A stretch of 64,000 nucleotides of DNA from Mesodorylaimus sp. YZB2_4 (Eukaryota; Nematoda; Enoplea; Dorylaimida; Dorylaimidae), in NCBI GenBank assembly GCA_030248295.1, contig JASANH010001668.1, forward strand, positions 1 to 64,000. Reading direction: 5' to 3'. The notes beneath the pieces were generated by a model. That model made no database searches. It saw only the letters and a program-made list of their open reading frames with translations, and was not told the origin of the DNA. The translations under genes were made by a program, and so were the position numbers. Positions 46,801-58,100 of this stretch are shown piece after piece (the first letter of the stretch is position 1; each line of letters opens with the position of its first letter).

Positions 46801-49110
46801 AGTCTCGTTAGTAATACCAATTTTTGCTATCTACTGTATCCGAACTGTCTTTGCCAACCAAACGCTAAGCGAAACTCTGGACTTGAACATTCAGATTCCG
46901 ATTTGACGCTAAAATGCATTTTTTGGTTTAAAAAATGTCTTTAAAATTGCTATAAATCTCTCCAAAGTCCTTGAAAACCTGATAGAACTTTTGGCATCGA
47001 GTCCTGGTGGGAACCTTGTTAGAATGTCTAATGCATAAACTATTTTGCTTCCCCCCCCCCCCCTCCGAGTGTACAACGTCGTACTGTATTTGTGGGGCTC
47101 TCAGGCCCTGAAGCACTCGATCTCACTATTACTTACTGTTTCAGATTTCTGGACTACCTATTCAATGGGAAACGGGTTGGTTCATTCACAGTGCGCGACA
47201 CGCCGTGCAAGCATTGCCTCTTCCATCAGCATCAACATTACTTCGCATTTCGCAATTCGGTGGTTTCATTCAAATGCACCCCGATAAACTTGTACGACGT
47301 GTCATTCCCGCCTTCGGTCTGCTTTTGGAAAGCGGGCCGAGTGGGGGCCATGAGTTTGGTGGAGGACACTATGCGTTTATCGGAAAGAGCAGGCGAAATA
47401 TTCAGTCATATGGTTGAGATACTATGCGGACTGAAGTCAGTGGTGCCCTTGGATCAGTCGTCGAACACATCGCCGTCACCGATTTCGGTCGTGGCTCAAT
47501 CGGTGATCGAATTGCAAAGAGTGCACGAAAATGAACAAGAAGCGTTTCGAACAAGATTAGCAGCCGCGCAGGCCATCTTGCCCTCGTTTCACAGCGATGA
47601 TCAATTGGAAACGAATGCTGATCAATATTTGGTCATTGTCAATGCGCACACTGTGGCCAAACATATCCTGGCCAGGGCTATTCAACAGTGGAATGGTGTC
47701 GTCGCCGAAATGGTTAGCTGGTTGAAAAAGAAGCAGCCCGGCGAGGAAAGTAGAACGAATTTAACAAAATTGGTTGCCTTAATTGACGAGAATTCGGGGG
47801 AGAGGACTGCATTGAATAATGGCAGTTCCGGTGTCAACACGACGCCGACCGCGTCTGCTGGCCAGGATCGATCGAGTTCGTTGAGTACGCCGAATGAAGA
47901 TGCGACCAATGCGAAAAGAGCGTCGACTGATGCGGGAGATAGTCGGAAACAAATTTCGAAAATTCTATCGACTTCGAATTTAAGTTCGCCATTCGATCCC
48001 AGCGAACATTACGCAATCTTGGCCAATACGAGTCGAACGCCGATCGTGATGAGAGATAATGAAATTAGTTCGATCGTCGCGTTCGCCTTGTCGAGTGAAG
48101 AATATGAGAATCAAAGGAGATGTATGCGAGACGCGTGGAATGCGGAAGGTGTCGTGTTGAATTTACGCAAAACGCCCAATTCGTTGGACGAATCGAACGG
48201 ATCGATGACGTCGATAATCGATCGGGACGATGTATCGATTTCGTCGTCGGCTCAACAACAACATATCGAATTACAATTCGCTGATAATACGGCAAGATTT
48301 TATTGTAAAATTTATTACGCGGAAAAATTTCGTCTTTTGCGTAAATTAATTTTCCCCGATGGCGAAGATGTTTTTATTCGTTCATTGTCCAGATGTAAAT
48401 GTTGGCAACCGAAAGGAGGCAAATCTGGGGCGAATTTTTATATAACGCACGATAAAAGATTTATTTTGAAACAATTATCGAGATTTGAAATTCAATCGCT
48501 TTTAAAATTTGCGCCAAATTATTTTCAATACGTTGCATCGGCTAGTACGGAAAATAAATTATCGGTTTTGGCGAAAATTTTTGGCGTTTATCGAATTGGA
48601 TTTCGAAATCCTCAAACAAACTCGGCGACGAAATTGGATTTACTAGTTATGGAATATTTATTCTATAATCGAAATATTTCTCAAATGTACGATTTAAAAG
48701 GATCATTTCGGAATCGATTTATTCCAGAAAAGAAACAAGACGAATTGGTTTTGTTGGATGAAAATTTATTGAAGACAATATGTTCCAATTCTTTTTATTT
48801 ATATCCACATTCCAAAAGTGCCCTAAATGTTGCAGTGAATAATGATAGCGAATTCTTGGCCATGAATTCCATCATGGACTATTCGTTATTGGTTGGAGTG
48901 GACGAGGAGAAAAGGGAACTGGTGTTGGGAATCATCGATTTCATGCGCACATTTACTTGGGATAAGAAAGTGGAGAGTTGGGTGAAAAGTGTCTCAGTGA
49001 CGGGGCAATTGCCCACCGTCGTCTCGCCCGATGTTTATCGTGATCGATTCGTGGAAATTATGGATATTTATTTCCCCGTGGCCCCTGATCAATGGACTGG
49101 ATTAGTGTGA
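37840..49110 (+). CDS. PIKFYVE: 1-phosphatidylinositol 3-phosphate 5-kinase (PIKfyve/Fab1)
   Basis: Makes PI(3,5)P2 from PI3P on endosomes and lysosomes, controlling vacuole size and membrane traffic. Five exons: 37840-37966, 38131-38707, 40390-42516, 44358-44807, 47145-49110; all junctions GT..AG and in frame, 1748 aa. FYVE finger at about 134-195 (WMPD, RRRHHCRICG, CNYC) binds PI3P. The TCP-1/GroEL-like domain is at about 470-750. A Cys/His-rich PIKfyve region follows at about 945-1150 (ILCWNWCGICK, CKHCLFHQHQHYF). The lipid kinase domain is at about 1480-1748 with the catalytic Lys in FILKQLSRFE, MYDLKGSFRNR, SIMDYSLLVGVD and IIDFMRTFTWDKK. No DEP domain was recognised, unlike the vertebrate enzyme (about 2100 aa). 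Introns 2 and 4 carry SINEs. The start is the first ATG of exon 1; untranslated exons may lie upstream. Confidence 0.95.
38841..39295 (+). repeat. SINE family A in PIKfyve intron 2
   Basis: Full-length sense copy: tRNA-like head with GTGAAGGCGTTGGTCCCGC, core with GGGACGCTGGTGCTGGCAC and GTGCTCCTAGTGGAGACAC, ending CAACCCACAAAAATTTTTTT. Confidence 0.8.
42840..42945 (+). repeat. C/D repeat fragment in PIKfyve intron 3
   Basis: TGAAACATCAACCCGACGGG and CCCAGCCTGGAG match fragments at 51698-51765, 53028-53070 and 60455-60525. The remainder of the intron (42517-44357) shows no exon or repeat that I recognise. Confidence 0.55.
45583..45660 (+). repeat. tRNA-like SINE head in PIKfyve intron 4
   Basis: TAGCCTTGCGGTTATCGACG (box-A-like) and GGGTTCGACTCCC (box B) bracket CTGCCTGTCACGCTGGGTGC. 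Related to 52690-52765. Confidence 0.55.
46491..46710 (+). repeat. SINE family A, 5'-truncated, PIKfyve intron 4
   Basis: Contains GGGACGCTGGTGCTGGCACA, GAGCTCCTAGTGGAGACACA and the tail CCCAACCCACAAAAATTAAG. The tRNA head is missing. Confidence 0.75.
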
Positions 49111-49492
49111 TTTATTGATTGATTGTGATGATTTCAAAGGAATTCCATTTTGTGCCTATAATTTATGGTGCGGGTGGGGAGCCGAGATAGCGTTATTTTT
49201 TGGTCGGAGAATTATAATAACGGTAGATTTTTCGGGTTGTTTTTGGTTAATTTTCAAAAAATAAAAATAATCAGTTTTTGAAACCTTACTTTTTAAAATC
49301 CATTAGTTTTTGTGTGAAGAGGCCAACAATAATGAAGGACAAGGCGCCACAACCGGCGTTCGATCATTTTCAAATTTCCCGCCTTTTGATGCTCAAGGTT
49401 GTTGCGCAAGCAAATGATTGAAGTCTAGCGGGAAGGGGGGAGAAGAGAGTCGATTTTCGCCTCTGTTCTTTCAGTTTATTGATTTTTCCAAA

Positions 49493-51017
49493 ATGCAAAA
49501 AAATCGCAACCCAAATTTTGCAGAATCGGCATGGAAAAAACAAAAATTGGAAAGAAAATCATTGACTGCATTGCGTTGCATCCCGAGGCCAATCGAAGAA
49601 CGAGACTTCACGTACAGACGAATTTGTGAAACGGATGATACAAAGTCGATAGCAGCTGCGGAAGAAGCTGTGACGGGTAAGTGAAACGCGGTGATAAACT
49701 TGAAGATCGATCGTTGAAAACATTTCGTTGCTTTCTTTAAAACACGTTGCAAATTTTTGGTTTTTTTGAGCGATTATAAAATGGTTATTATTGAACGATG
49801 GATTTGACTGAAAAACTTTGTTGAATTGAGTAATAGCTCGCGAAAATTGTATGCTTTCAGGCATTCTAGAATCGGTATCGTGTTTGGATCGCTCTCACCC
49901 TGGAACCAAAGTGACTTTCACTCCGAACATGTTGAATGACGTGGAGGTAAGGAACAGACTTTTGCAAGTTTCAAGGGCTGTATCTCGATCGATTATTGAA
50001 TCGACTCGATTGCTTCGTGACGTAAGGGAGCTTAGAGACTAAATAATATGCTGTGGCGACCAAGTTCTAGCCCGCTAAGAAGACACAACGTTCTGATCGT
50101 AAGTAATGGTGGTAAAAAAGTAACATCAGATTCGGATTCTGCATATCAACAAATGGATACTTGCCTTTTCTTTTCTCTGTGGGCAAAAATAACAAAGTTT
50201 ATGCTTTAAACGCGCAGAAGTAAAGCATTTCTTGAAAAATTTTCAAAAGTTAAAAAATATAATGCATTTTTTCAATACTGAACTTTAAAAAACCACGAAG
50301 CTCTTTGCTTCCGGTGTCAAAACTGTATGGGCACTTTACTGATTGCCCCTGGTTAGCAGGGCTAGCAGAATGAAGTTCAAAAAAACACCAATTCAAACAA
50401 GTCACTCTAATCGGAAGGGCGAGAGGAAAGTTTGATTGCTATTTAAGGGGATGTTGGAGAGTGGAGTCATCGATAATATCCCTGGTACATATATCATTGA
50501 TTTTTCAGGTGATCGGACAATTTGACAAGAAATTTATCATTTGTCGCATGAAATATGTGAAAAACGGAGTAGAGAGCACGCTAATCACTGCCTTCGATCA
50601 ACACGCTGTTCACGAACGGATCAGGTTGGAGTATTTATACAAAGGTGGGTACATAAGAAAAGAGAAATATCATTTTTGGAAAGGAAAGAAAAATGTTTTT
50701 TTTCCAGAACGTGGTGTCACGAAATCGTCGAAAATGTCGCCCTCGATCAAATCCACTTTGGCTTCTATGGCTTGCAAAAGTATCCTGACTTCTCACAGAT
50801 TTTATCCTCGTTTTTCCCTGGCTTTGTTATTGTTGCAGGCGCTGTTCGATTCGGCGATGTTCTCAACAAAGATATGTGCGATCTGTTGGTCAAAGGATTG
50901 CGCGACTGTTTGCATCCTTTTCAATGCGCCCACGGCCGACCGTCCGTTGTTCCATTGATGAAAATGCCTGAAAATGTGGACTCAGCAGATCCAGCACCAT
51001 CACATTCTAAAAACTAA
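49493..51017 (+). CDS. MLH3: MLH3-type MutL C-terminal (endonuclease) domain protein, no ATPase
   Basis: MLH3 pairs with MLH1 as the MutL-gamma nuclease in meiotic crossing-over and mismatch repair. Five exons: 49493-49676, 49861-49946, 50509-50644, 50708-50779, 50839-51017; all GT..AG, in frame, 218 aa. The C-terminal signature is complete: VIGQFDKKFIICRM, the metal motif DQHAVHERIRLE (DQHA-X2-E-X4-E, from residue 120), ACKSAVRFGD and the zinc motif FQCAHGRPSVVPL. The GHKL ATPase half that should precede it is absent: the gene begins only ~380 bases after the PIKfyve stop, and the 90 residues before the domain are not ATPase-like. An ATG opens exon 1, but an acceptor-like CAG lies just before it (about 49476), so a missing upstream exon remains possible. 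It could be a split gene, a shortened protein or a misassembly. Confidence 0.83.
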
Positions 51018-51398
51018 GCTTTTGTCCCCATAATATGAATCGATTTCAGTCTGATCGTACTGATTCCTTAGAGCTGAAATTCCGTTTAAAAATGTGCGAA
51101 AGTTTTGTGTGTTCTGTTCTAGTTCGTGCAAGAAGTTTCACCTCGCCTAAGCTTGTGTAAATTTTTGTTCTTCCTAGCTCGTGCCAAATTGTTCCATTGT
51201 TTCGTGAACGAGATATTTGCTTTCTTGTTTCTCGTTTTTCTTGGCGTATGCCACGAACAAGCACGCATTTGCCTCGTGTTTTTTCACCTGTAACCCTTAA
51301 AAAATTTCCTGGTATTTGCCGTCGTTAGAATGTGTCTTCGCCAGTATTGGAATATTCCTCGCTGTTGCACTGCCCGTTTTCCACCTCAGGTCGAGACC
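51018..51398. other. Short intergenic gap
   Basis: Between MLH3 and the carboxypeptidase; nothing recognised. Both genes are on the plus strand. Confidence 0.4.
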
Positions 51399-54300
51399 AT
51401 GACTGCATTTTATATCAACTTATTTCTTTGGACTATTTTTCTGATGCTGGTCGATCCTCATCGACACAGTGTCAGTTACAAAGGGTACTGCGGGCTCAAA
51501 TTTTTTGAGCAATTCTATGTGTTCTGTTTAATTTTTTGCTTAGATATGCCCTGTATCGAATTCGGGCCGATACGAAAAAGAAGATGGATTTTTTGGACTC
51601 TGTATGGGATGAGAAAAATGAAGAAGTGAGTGCAGTGGGAGAACCAAGCCCATGGAAGCACTCATGTCAAGCAACCAAGTTTTTCCTCCTAGTCCGTGGC
51701 TGAAACATCACCATGACGGGTACAGTTCACAGCTACCAGCTCTGTGCACATGATCGATTGCCGTACATTGTCTTTGACTTCTTTGAACCTTGCCACTTTC
51801 ATAGGTGTCCGAAAAACCTGCCTTTTTTACAGTAAAATTTGAATTATTCTCCTCAAATCATGTGTATAAGTTTTATAAATTGATGGCTCGTCAGGTTGGC
51901 CGTGTATTATTTCCTTCGATGTGCTGATTTGAATTCATCCCGCGTTTGCAGAGGGTGTGGCTCTCGGAATTGCCTGAGTTCTGTACCCAAACCCTCAAGC
52001 CTTACTCTGTTCCGAGGTTGTTTTGTTTTGTATTGTCGTTTTAGATCGATTTCTGGAGCGCACCCGGCTCACTAGACGAGCATGCCGAGGTGCTCGTGTC
52101 GCCAAAAGCCAAGGAAAAGTTCGAAAAGGAACTAAAATCGAAAGAAATCAACTATAGCGTTGTTCATGAAGATATTCAACAGTGAGTTGGAAGAAGGATG
52201 GTCAAAAAATGAGCTAGCTGCGGGCCTTGCCTTGACTTATCAGCTGTCTTTAGGGCCATCGACGAAGAGATGGGGTCAGCTCGTGAACCCGCCAAACAAA
52301 GGAAAAGAGTCCTCAAAGATGGCGCCGTGTTTGACGTGTCCAAGTACAATACCTGGGAAGAGGTATGGAAATCCAGCATTTTTGGACTCTATATCCCGAT
52401 AGGGAGGTTCTTACCCTATTTCCCACCGCTCCGCTCAGGGAGGGGGAAATAGTTACAAAGGTGGAGAGCCAAGCTTTAGTGGAGTGCAGACTTAGTACCT
52501 CCCCAGAAGCTCGAGTGAGAGGGGATGGTGAGCAACAGACAAGTATTCCTTGCATGGAATCCTTGGCTTGCCCTCAGGCAAACCTCGAGGACTGACTAAC
52601 GGGCGGTTAAGGGCCATAGAAAGGAAGCCCGCTCAGTCTATCCTTACCTCGTGTTGAGTTTATCACCTAACGATAAGAGCTTGGTCATTTTGGTGGCTAG
52701 GCGTCTGCCTTTCACGCCAGGTGCGCAGTTACGGGCGAGTGTTCGACTCTCGGGCCGGTAAATCATTCCGTGCAAAATGTGTCCCTTCACCCTCGAGTGC
52801 GCAAATGCGTTTGGTGATGTGGTAAAACATGAACATGATGTTCTGATGGGTCTGGAGACAGCCTCTTTCAAAATGGCATTACTGGCCAGTAACTACAGTG
52901 CTGTAGCAGCTAGCTGCACCTGGTATCAGGACACTGGTCAATCGTGATTCAAATTTAAATCTCACCCAATAATTACCGCTGTAACCCAGGCGGCCATGGC
53001 GTGAAAGAGAGTAATCTAGCTTCCGTGGCTGGAAAACATCAACCTCTCGGGTTTATGTTTCAGCCGCAGTCATATTCGCAAGACTTGCCAGGCTCGGCGG
53101 TATTGCTCCCTCCGTCCTGCGCCTGCCAGGCTTAATCAGAGTTACGGTACCAAGTATTTTCTTCCTGAGGGTCTTGTAGGAATTATGGCCCATGTCCACC
53201 TCAGTATAACCTGTTTTCCTTTGGAATATACACGCCTGTCGCGTTAAAGAATAGTCCGCGTGTACATTCCCAAAGAAAACAGATAGTAAACCTGGTGATC
53301 GCAGGGGGTCTGATCTCGCAATGCGACAGGAAGACAAAACTGTCGTGACTTCATCGTGGTCTCTGTTTTCAGATCCAGTCGTACTTGCACAAGCTGCCTG
53401 AAAACTACCCTGCGCTCGTTAGCATCCTGACCATTGGACAATCTCACGAAGGTCGAGACTTGCTTGTTGTGAAGGTTAGTTGCATTTTATTCTGTTAAGC
53501 ATTTCTGATTCTCCTTTCTGCTCAGGTTGGGGCAAACAATTCTGAGCGGGCGGAGAAGAAGCCAGCTATTTGGATAGATTCAGGGGTAAGCGCAGAAAAC
53601 ACGAGTTTTCCACTTCTGTTAAGATGAGCTAAATATTTTTAGATCCATGCGAGAGAATGGATAACTCCAGCCACGACCTTGTATATATTAGATAATGTAA
53701 GTAAGAATGTGGGTGTCGCCCACTCGAGGACACCTGCCATAAATGGTTGAAATATGTTTGAAGAGGAATTCAAATGTCCTGTACCTGAATCCCATACTTT
53801 CGGTGAACCTAAAATGCCCGCGACGCGAACGTCCCGTTGCTCGAGTAGGTCTGATGGTGATTTGCAGGCTTTGACCGCCGAAGTCACGTCGCAGCTATTG
53901 AATCCCCTGCTTGGGCGCCAGCCTATGCCACATACTGTCGCAGGACATGATATTCCACACTACCCCAGGAAACTATTTTAGGGGAAATTATCAAACCAAA
54001 TGGGTCAAGGCGGGGGAAGCGGAGCTAAATAAATTTTGGTGGTCACAGTGGTTCAGGTACTTTGAGTCATCGTGTGGAGGCTCGTCTGGCAGCGTGTCCT
54101 CTCTCCAGAGCCTCGGATGGGAGATGATGATGATCAGCAGACAGGGTCGGACGATTAGACACCGGATCAGGTCGGGTTGAACCCGACCCGAAAGTCCCTG
54201 ACCCGAAATTTCGGGTCGGGTTGACCCGAAATTATAGCAGCTGAAGTTCCCTGAGATAAAAACCCTCTCGCAAATCCTCAGAACATGCGGTGACTTTGCT

Positions 54301-56957
54301 GTAAAGGTGACCATGTGAAAAGGATGCAAGGGTTTTGATTATACGCACCCGAATTTTCATGTTTTGTTATCCCTAGTACACCTTCCAAAACAGCGCTCCT
54401 TCATAACGTTATTTCCGACTATAGTAGCCTAATTATTTGAAAAATACCTTGGTAGATCTAAGAGCGACTAAATCTGTCTGCTAGTCTTTAGCAAGATTTA
54501 ATCAATCCAAATAATATTGACTACTTGCATAAATTTTGCAATCAGACAGGCTATACTGGCTAAATATAGAAATATCTATAGATATTGACCCACCCAAGAA
54601 TATGCATCTAGTCTTCACAAAAGGTACTGCTTACAAAGTCCTATTGTGCTGGAGTCATATAGCTCGTCAGAACATTGCTACTGATGGGGGAATGTAGGGT
54701 ACTAACTACGTTTTGCCTGTAGCTGGGCAGCAGTCAAACCTTCTAAGCAGGGCGGCGCGGGGACCGGCACTAACAGCAGCTTCCCTCTGCGCGTCTCCAC
54801 TAGGAGCACCTCCACTCGAGAGCATCCTGGAGTGGACACCGACTTCCTCGGGCGACGGCGGGCGAGCTTTTAGCCCTGTCGGTGTTCGACAGCCGAGACT
54901 GTCTACTCGTTTGGCTCCCGTCTCTCCACTCGGAGCACCTCTGGTTTACCGGGTGAGTCACCCACGGCCTGGGGTACAAGGTCAGCGAGGGTTTATGGTT
55001 CGCAAACCGACTTCCGTCACCGGGGATCGAACCCGGGACGAGTCCAGCCACTCGCTCCCAAGCAATACGGGGAGACGAACGCCGAACCGCTGCACCACCG
55101 CGGCCGCACACTCACTGTCAGAAGAGTCGGCTGGGACCTGCTTCCCAACTTGTGCCAGGCGCTGTGGTGCAGGATAGGACAAGCTTGAATGTCCCGAGGC
55201 GGGGTCCATCTGTTAAAACTCCCTTTTCCTTTGCTTTCCAAGTTTCAGGGGTGTCTTGTATTGTTCCATATACTAAAGACTGAATGAGGCATGCTGTAAA
55301 GCCCCTCGGCGACTTTGTGCATTGAAAGCAAGATCATACTGCAACTTCCACAATTTTCAGATTTTATACTCGTACCAGAGCAGTCGAAGTATCAAACAGT
55401 ACTTGGACGAGATCGATTGGTACATTTTGCCAGTCATGAATCCAGACGGTTATACTTACAGCTTCACAACGGTATGCATATTCCTAGTTCGAGTGGTCAG
55501 GTGTAAGAATGAACTGATTTTTAGGATCGCATGTGGCGAAAAAATCGAAGCATCAGCAACTGTATTTTAGGTAAACGATGTTGCGTCGGCGTCGATCTAA
55601 ATCGCAATTTCGGTTATTATTGGGGAGGTGAGACTTTTTGATTGTTCTTTTTTGATTTGGTCAAGATTTGTTTAAACAGAAATTGTCTGGTAATTTTATG
55701 ATTTGAGGCAGTGTTGTGCTCAGAGGACACAATTCTGGGTTAGACACAGTCATAGCTCCTTCAGCAGGAGGCTCCTCAAAATCGTGACCGTAGGCAGACT
55801 ACACCGAACAGTGAATTTTTATGGAGAACCGAAATATCTGCGCTTGATCGAGTGCTAAATGCGGTGGTACTAGCATTTGTGTTTGTGCTTGGTGCAAACG
55901 CACAAAAACGGCCGTGTTCCTACAAAAATATTAGGGGTTTGAGGAGAGCAACATGATCCTTCTGCCATGCCTGCTTCTCCGATTTCCAGTCAGTGGCTCG
56001 AGTTCGAGTCGGTGCAGCAACACGTATTCTGGTGCAGCAGCCTTCAGCGAACCCGAATCGAGAGCAGTCCGAGACTTCGTTCTGCAAAACAGTGACACCA
56101 TCAAAGCATTTCTTACTTTCCATTCGTACGCTCAATCGTGGCGACACCCGTTCGCATTTCGCAAAAATACATTTCCCGAAGATATTGACGAACTGGTAAA
56201 AAAAATTTTTCTATGCCCAAATTTTTAGTAAAATTTAGTAATTTAGCGCGATCTTGGGAACAAAATTATTCAGAATCTTCAATCGGTGCACAATGTTCGC
56301 TATAAACTGCACACTGGCGATAAAATTTTGTGTAAGTGTGACCTTGCTTAAAAAGTTTTGAGCTACTCTTTGTGGCTGCTACTTGATAACATGGTGTACA
56401 GAATTCGAAAATTCGCGGGCTAGCGGGATTTCAGTCCCTTATTTGTCCAAAATGAGGTTTTTAGCTGGAGTATCTCGAGATTGGGCTAAAGGTGAAGCGA
56501 AAATCAAGTACGTCTATGCGGTGGAATTAGCATCGAGAGGCAACGGCTTCGTGGCGCCGCAGTGGACTATTGTGCCATCTGGGGAAGAAAGCTGGGCCGC
56601 CTTGACTTTAGTGGCGGAGAAAATTATAGAAAAGTGTAAGTGTTGTGATTTATTTGTGATACTCTGTTTTTTTCCAGAAATATAACCTCCGTTTTAGACG
56701 TGAATGGTACTTTTAATAGCATTCTGAACGAGACCACGGCCAGCCCGCTAATCGATTCTACCATGACCGAGGAAAATCAAAATAATTCTAGTTCCATTTC
56801 AAGCACAATGCCAGCAGTCGATGTGGGCGGAGAAAATCGAGCCATAAATATTTGTGATGATCTGAGACCCGATTGTGCTCAAAGATTTGACAAAGCCATT
56901 TGCGATTCGGACCTTGTACTAAGGACTGTGTGCAAAAAATATTGTGGGAACTGTTGA
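51399..56957 (+). CDS. Secreted M14 zinc carboxypeptidase with C-terminal ShK domain
   Basis: Removes C-terminal residues from peptides outside the cell. Thirteen exons: 51399-51484, 51544-51625, 52045-52181, 52254-52362, 53373-53474, 53526-53585, 53643-53696, 55361-55471, 55525-55627, 55990-56195, 56247-56331, 56465-56635, 56698-56957; all in frame, 521 aa. A signal peptide (MTAFYINLFLWTIFLMLV) is followed by the M14 propeptide (IDFWSAPGS; VVHEDIQQAI). In the catalytic domain: zinc ligands His194 and Glu197 (HAREW) and His327 (TFHSY); substrate residues in MNPDGY and DLNRNFG (Asn273, Arg274); catalytic Glu399 (YAVEL). The residue matching the mobile Tyr of carboxypeptidase A is not seen. A Ser/Thr-rich linker precedes a six-cysteine ShK module (about 487-521, ending CKKYCGNC). 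This architecture resembles nematode SURO-1-type proteins. Introns 4 and 7 hold SINEs. Confidence 0.93.
51650..51765 (+). repeat. C/D repeat fragment in carboxypeptidase intron 2
   Basis: GTGGCTGAAACATCACCATG, GACGGGT and GCTCTGTGCAC..GATCGATTGCC match 60440-60525. Confidence 0.55.
52675..52770 (+). repeat. tRNA-like SINE head in carboxypeptidase intron 4
   Basis: GGTGGCTAGGCGTCTGCC, TTTCACGCCAGGTGCGCAG and GTGTTCGACTCTC (box B). Similar to 45583-45660. A C/D fragment (GAAAACATCAACCTCTCGGG) lies at 53028-53070. Confidence 0.55.
54721..55108 (-). repeat. SINE family B in carboxypeptidase intron 7
   Basis: On the minus strand it starts GCCGCGGTGGTGCAGCGG, with box B GGTTCGATCCCCGG, and ends with a 3' module (GTGCTCCTAGTGGAGACGC, AGAGGGAAGCTGCTGT) shared with family A. 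A second copy lies at 57717-58100. Confidence 0.8.
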
Positions 56958-57716
56958 GTCCATTGAACTTGTAGTTTCTGTCTTCTATATACCTCTTTGA
57001 TGGTGTATCACTTTGTGGATTGCTAGTGCCGTATAAACTTACCTAATATCCATATGCAAAACTTACGATCAGACACGACCAGTGTCCCTCCTACCCTAAA
57101 TCGAAGTTCAAAGACATGGTCAGCACTCGACCAGTTAAATCTCAGGGTTCGATTCCCGCTCATTCCTCATGTTTTTCATCATGTCTCTGATTTTTGATTC
57201 TATTTCTTAACAATAGTCGTCTTTCCGAAGCTTGTACTGCACTATCTGGAGCCGAGTAGGCCTCGCTTACAAACCCTGGATATCTGCTAATGACTGCAAC
57301 CGTGCCAGCAGGCGTAGGAGAGAGTGTGGCCAAACGAAGTCAGCGGGACAAAAACTCCGACTGGAGGCAGGTTATTCTCGCCACTATGCATGCCCTAGAA
57401 GCATCAACCAGAGAGGTTGACGTCTCCCATCCAGGGGAGGTCGATTACTCTCTCCCACTCGCCATGGCCTGCCGGCAGAGGGTTAAAATGACCCCACAGT
57501 GGAATATGTGGTGTTTCAGCTGATCGTGAGCTTAGATGCTTCAGCCACACTGTGTCATTGGCGACTGTAGCTACAGATTGTGGATAGAGCCTTCTCTGCA
57601 CGCACCGCCACCTCGCTCTCGGTTTTTTTACTGATCACCTCGCTCTTATTCTTTTCTTATGTCTCCTGCTCTTTTAATTTGCATTTCGTACCATCTGCAT
57701 TTGGGTGGTTCAGGCC
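56958..57716. other. Intergenic with repeat fragments
   Basis: Bases 57100-57170 end in a box-B-like GGGTTCGATTCCC. Bases 57295-57500 are a C/D-family copy (CAGGCGTAGGAGAGAGTGTG, GACGTCTCCCATCCAGGGGA). No gene recognised. Confidence 0.5.
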
Positions 57717-58100
57717 TTGTGCCTATTGCCACCAGCAGTCAAACCTTCTTAGCAAGGCAGCACAAACAGCAGCATGTCTCTGCGTGTCTCCACTAGGACC
57801 ACCTTCATGCGAGGGCATCCGACTGGATACTGACTTCCTTGGACAATGGCGGGTTGGCTGTGAACCCTGTGGGTGTTCGACAGCCGAGACTGTCTCCTCG
57901 TTCGGCTTTCGTCTCTCCACTCGGAGCACCTCGACGGTATTGGGTGAGTCACTCATCCCACAGCCTCGCGCGCAAGGTCAGCGAGGGTTCATGGCTCACA
58001 AACCAACCTCCATCACCGGGGATCGAGCCCGGGACGAGTCAGCCACTCGCCACCAAGCAATACGGAGAGACAAACTCTGACCGCTGCACCACCGCGACTA
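57717..58100 (-). repeat. SINE family B, second copy
   Basis: Same organisation as 54721-55108, head at the right end (GCGGTGGTGCAGCGG), more diverged in the body. Confidence 0.8.

Noticed and set aside
49947-50042. Extension of MLH3 exon 2 into the following open frame
   Set aside because: A strong GTAAGG donor at 49947 and the in-frame join to VIGQFDKKF at 50509 match the MutL pattern; read-through ends in a stop.
55540-55590. Possible intron at GTAAACG in the carboxypeptidase
   Set aside because: Reading through keeps the frame and gives ILGKRCCVGVDLNRNFG, the expected family sequence.
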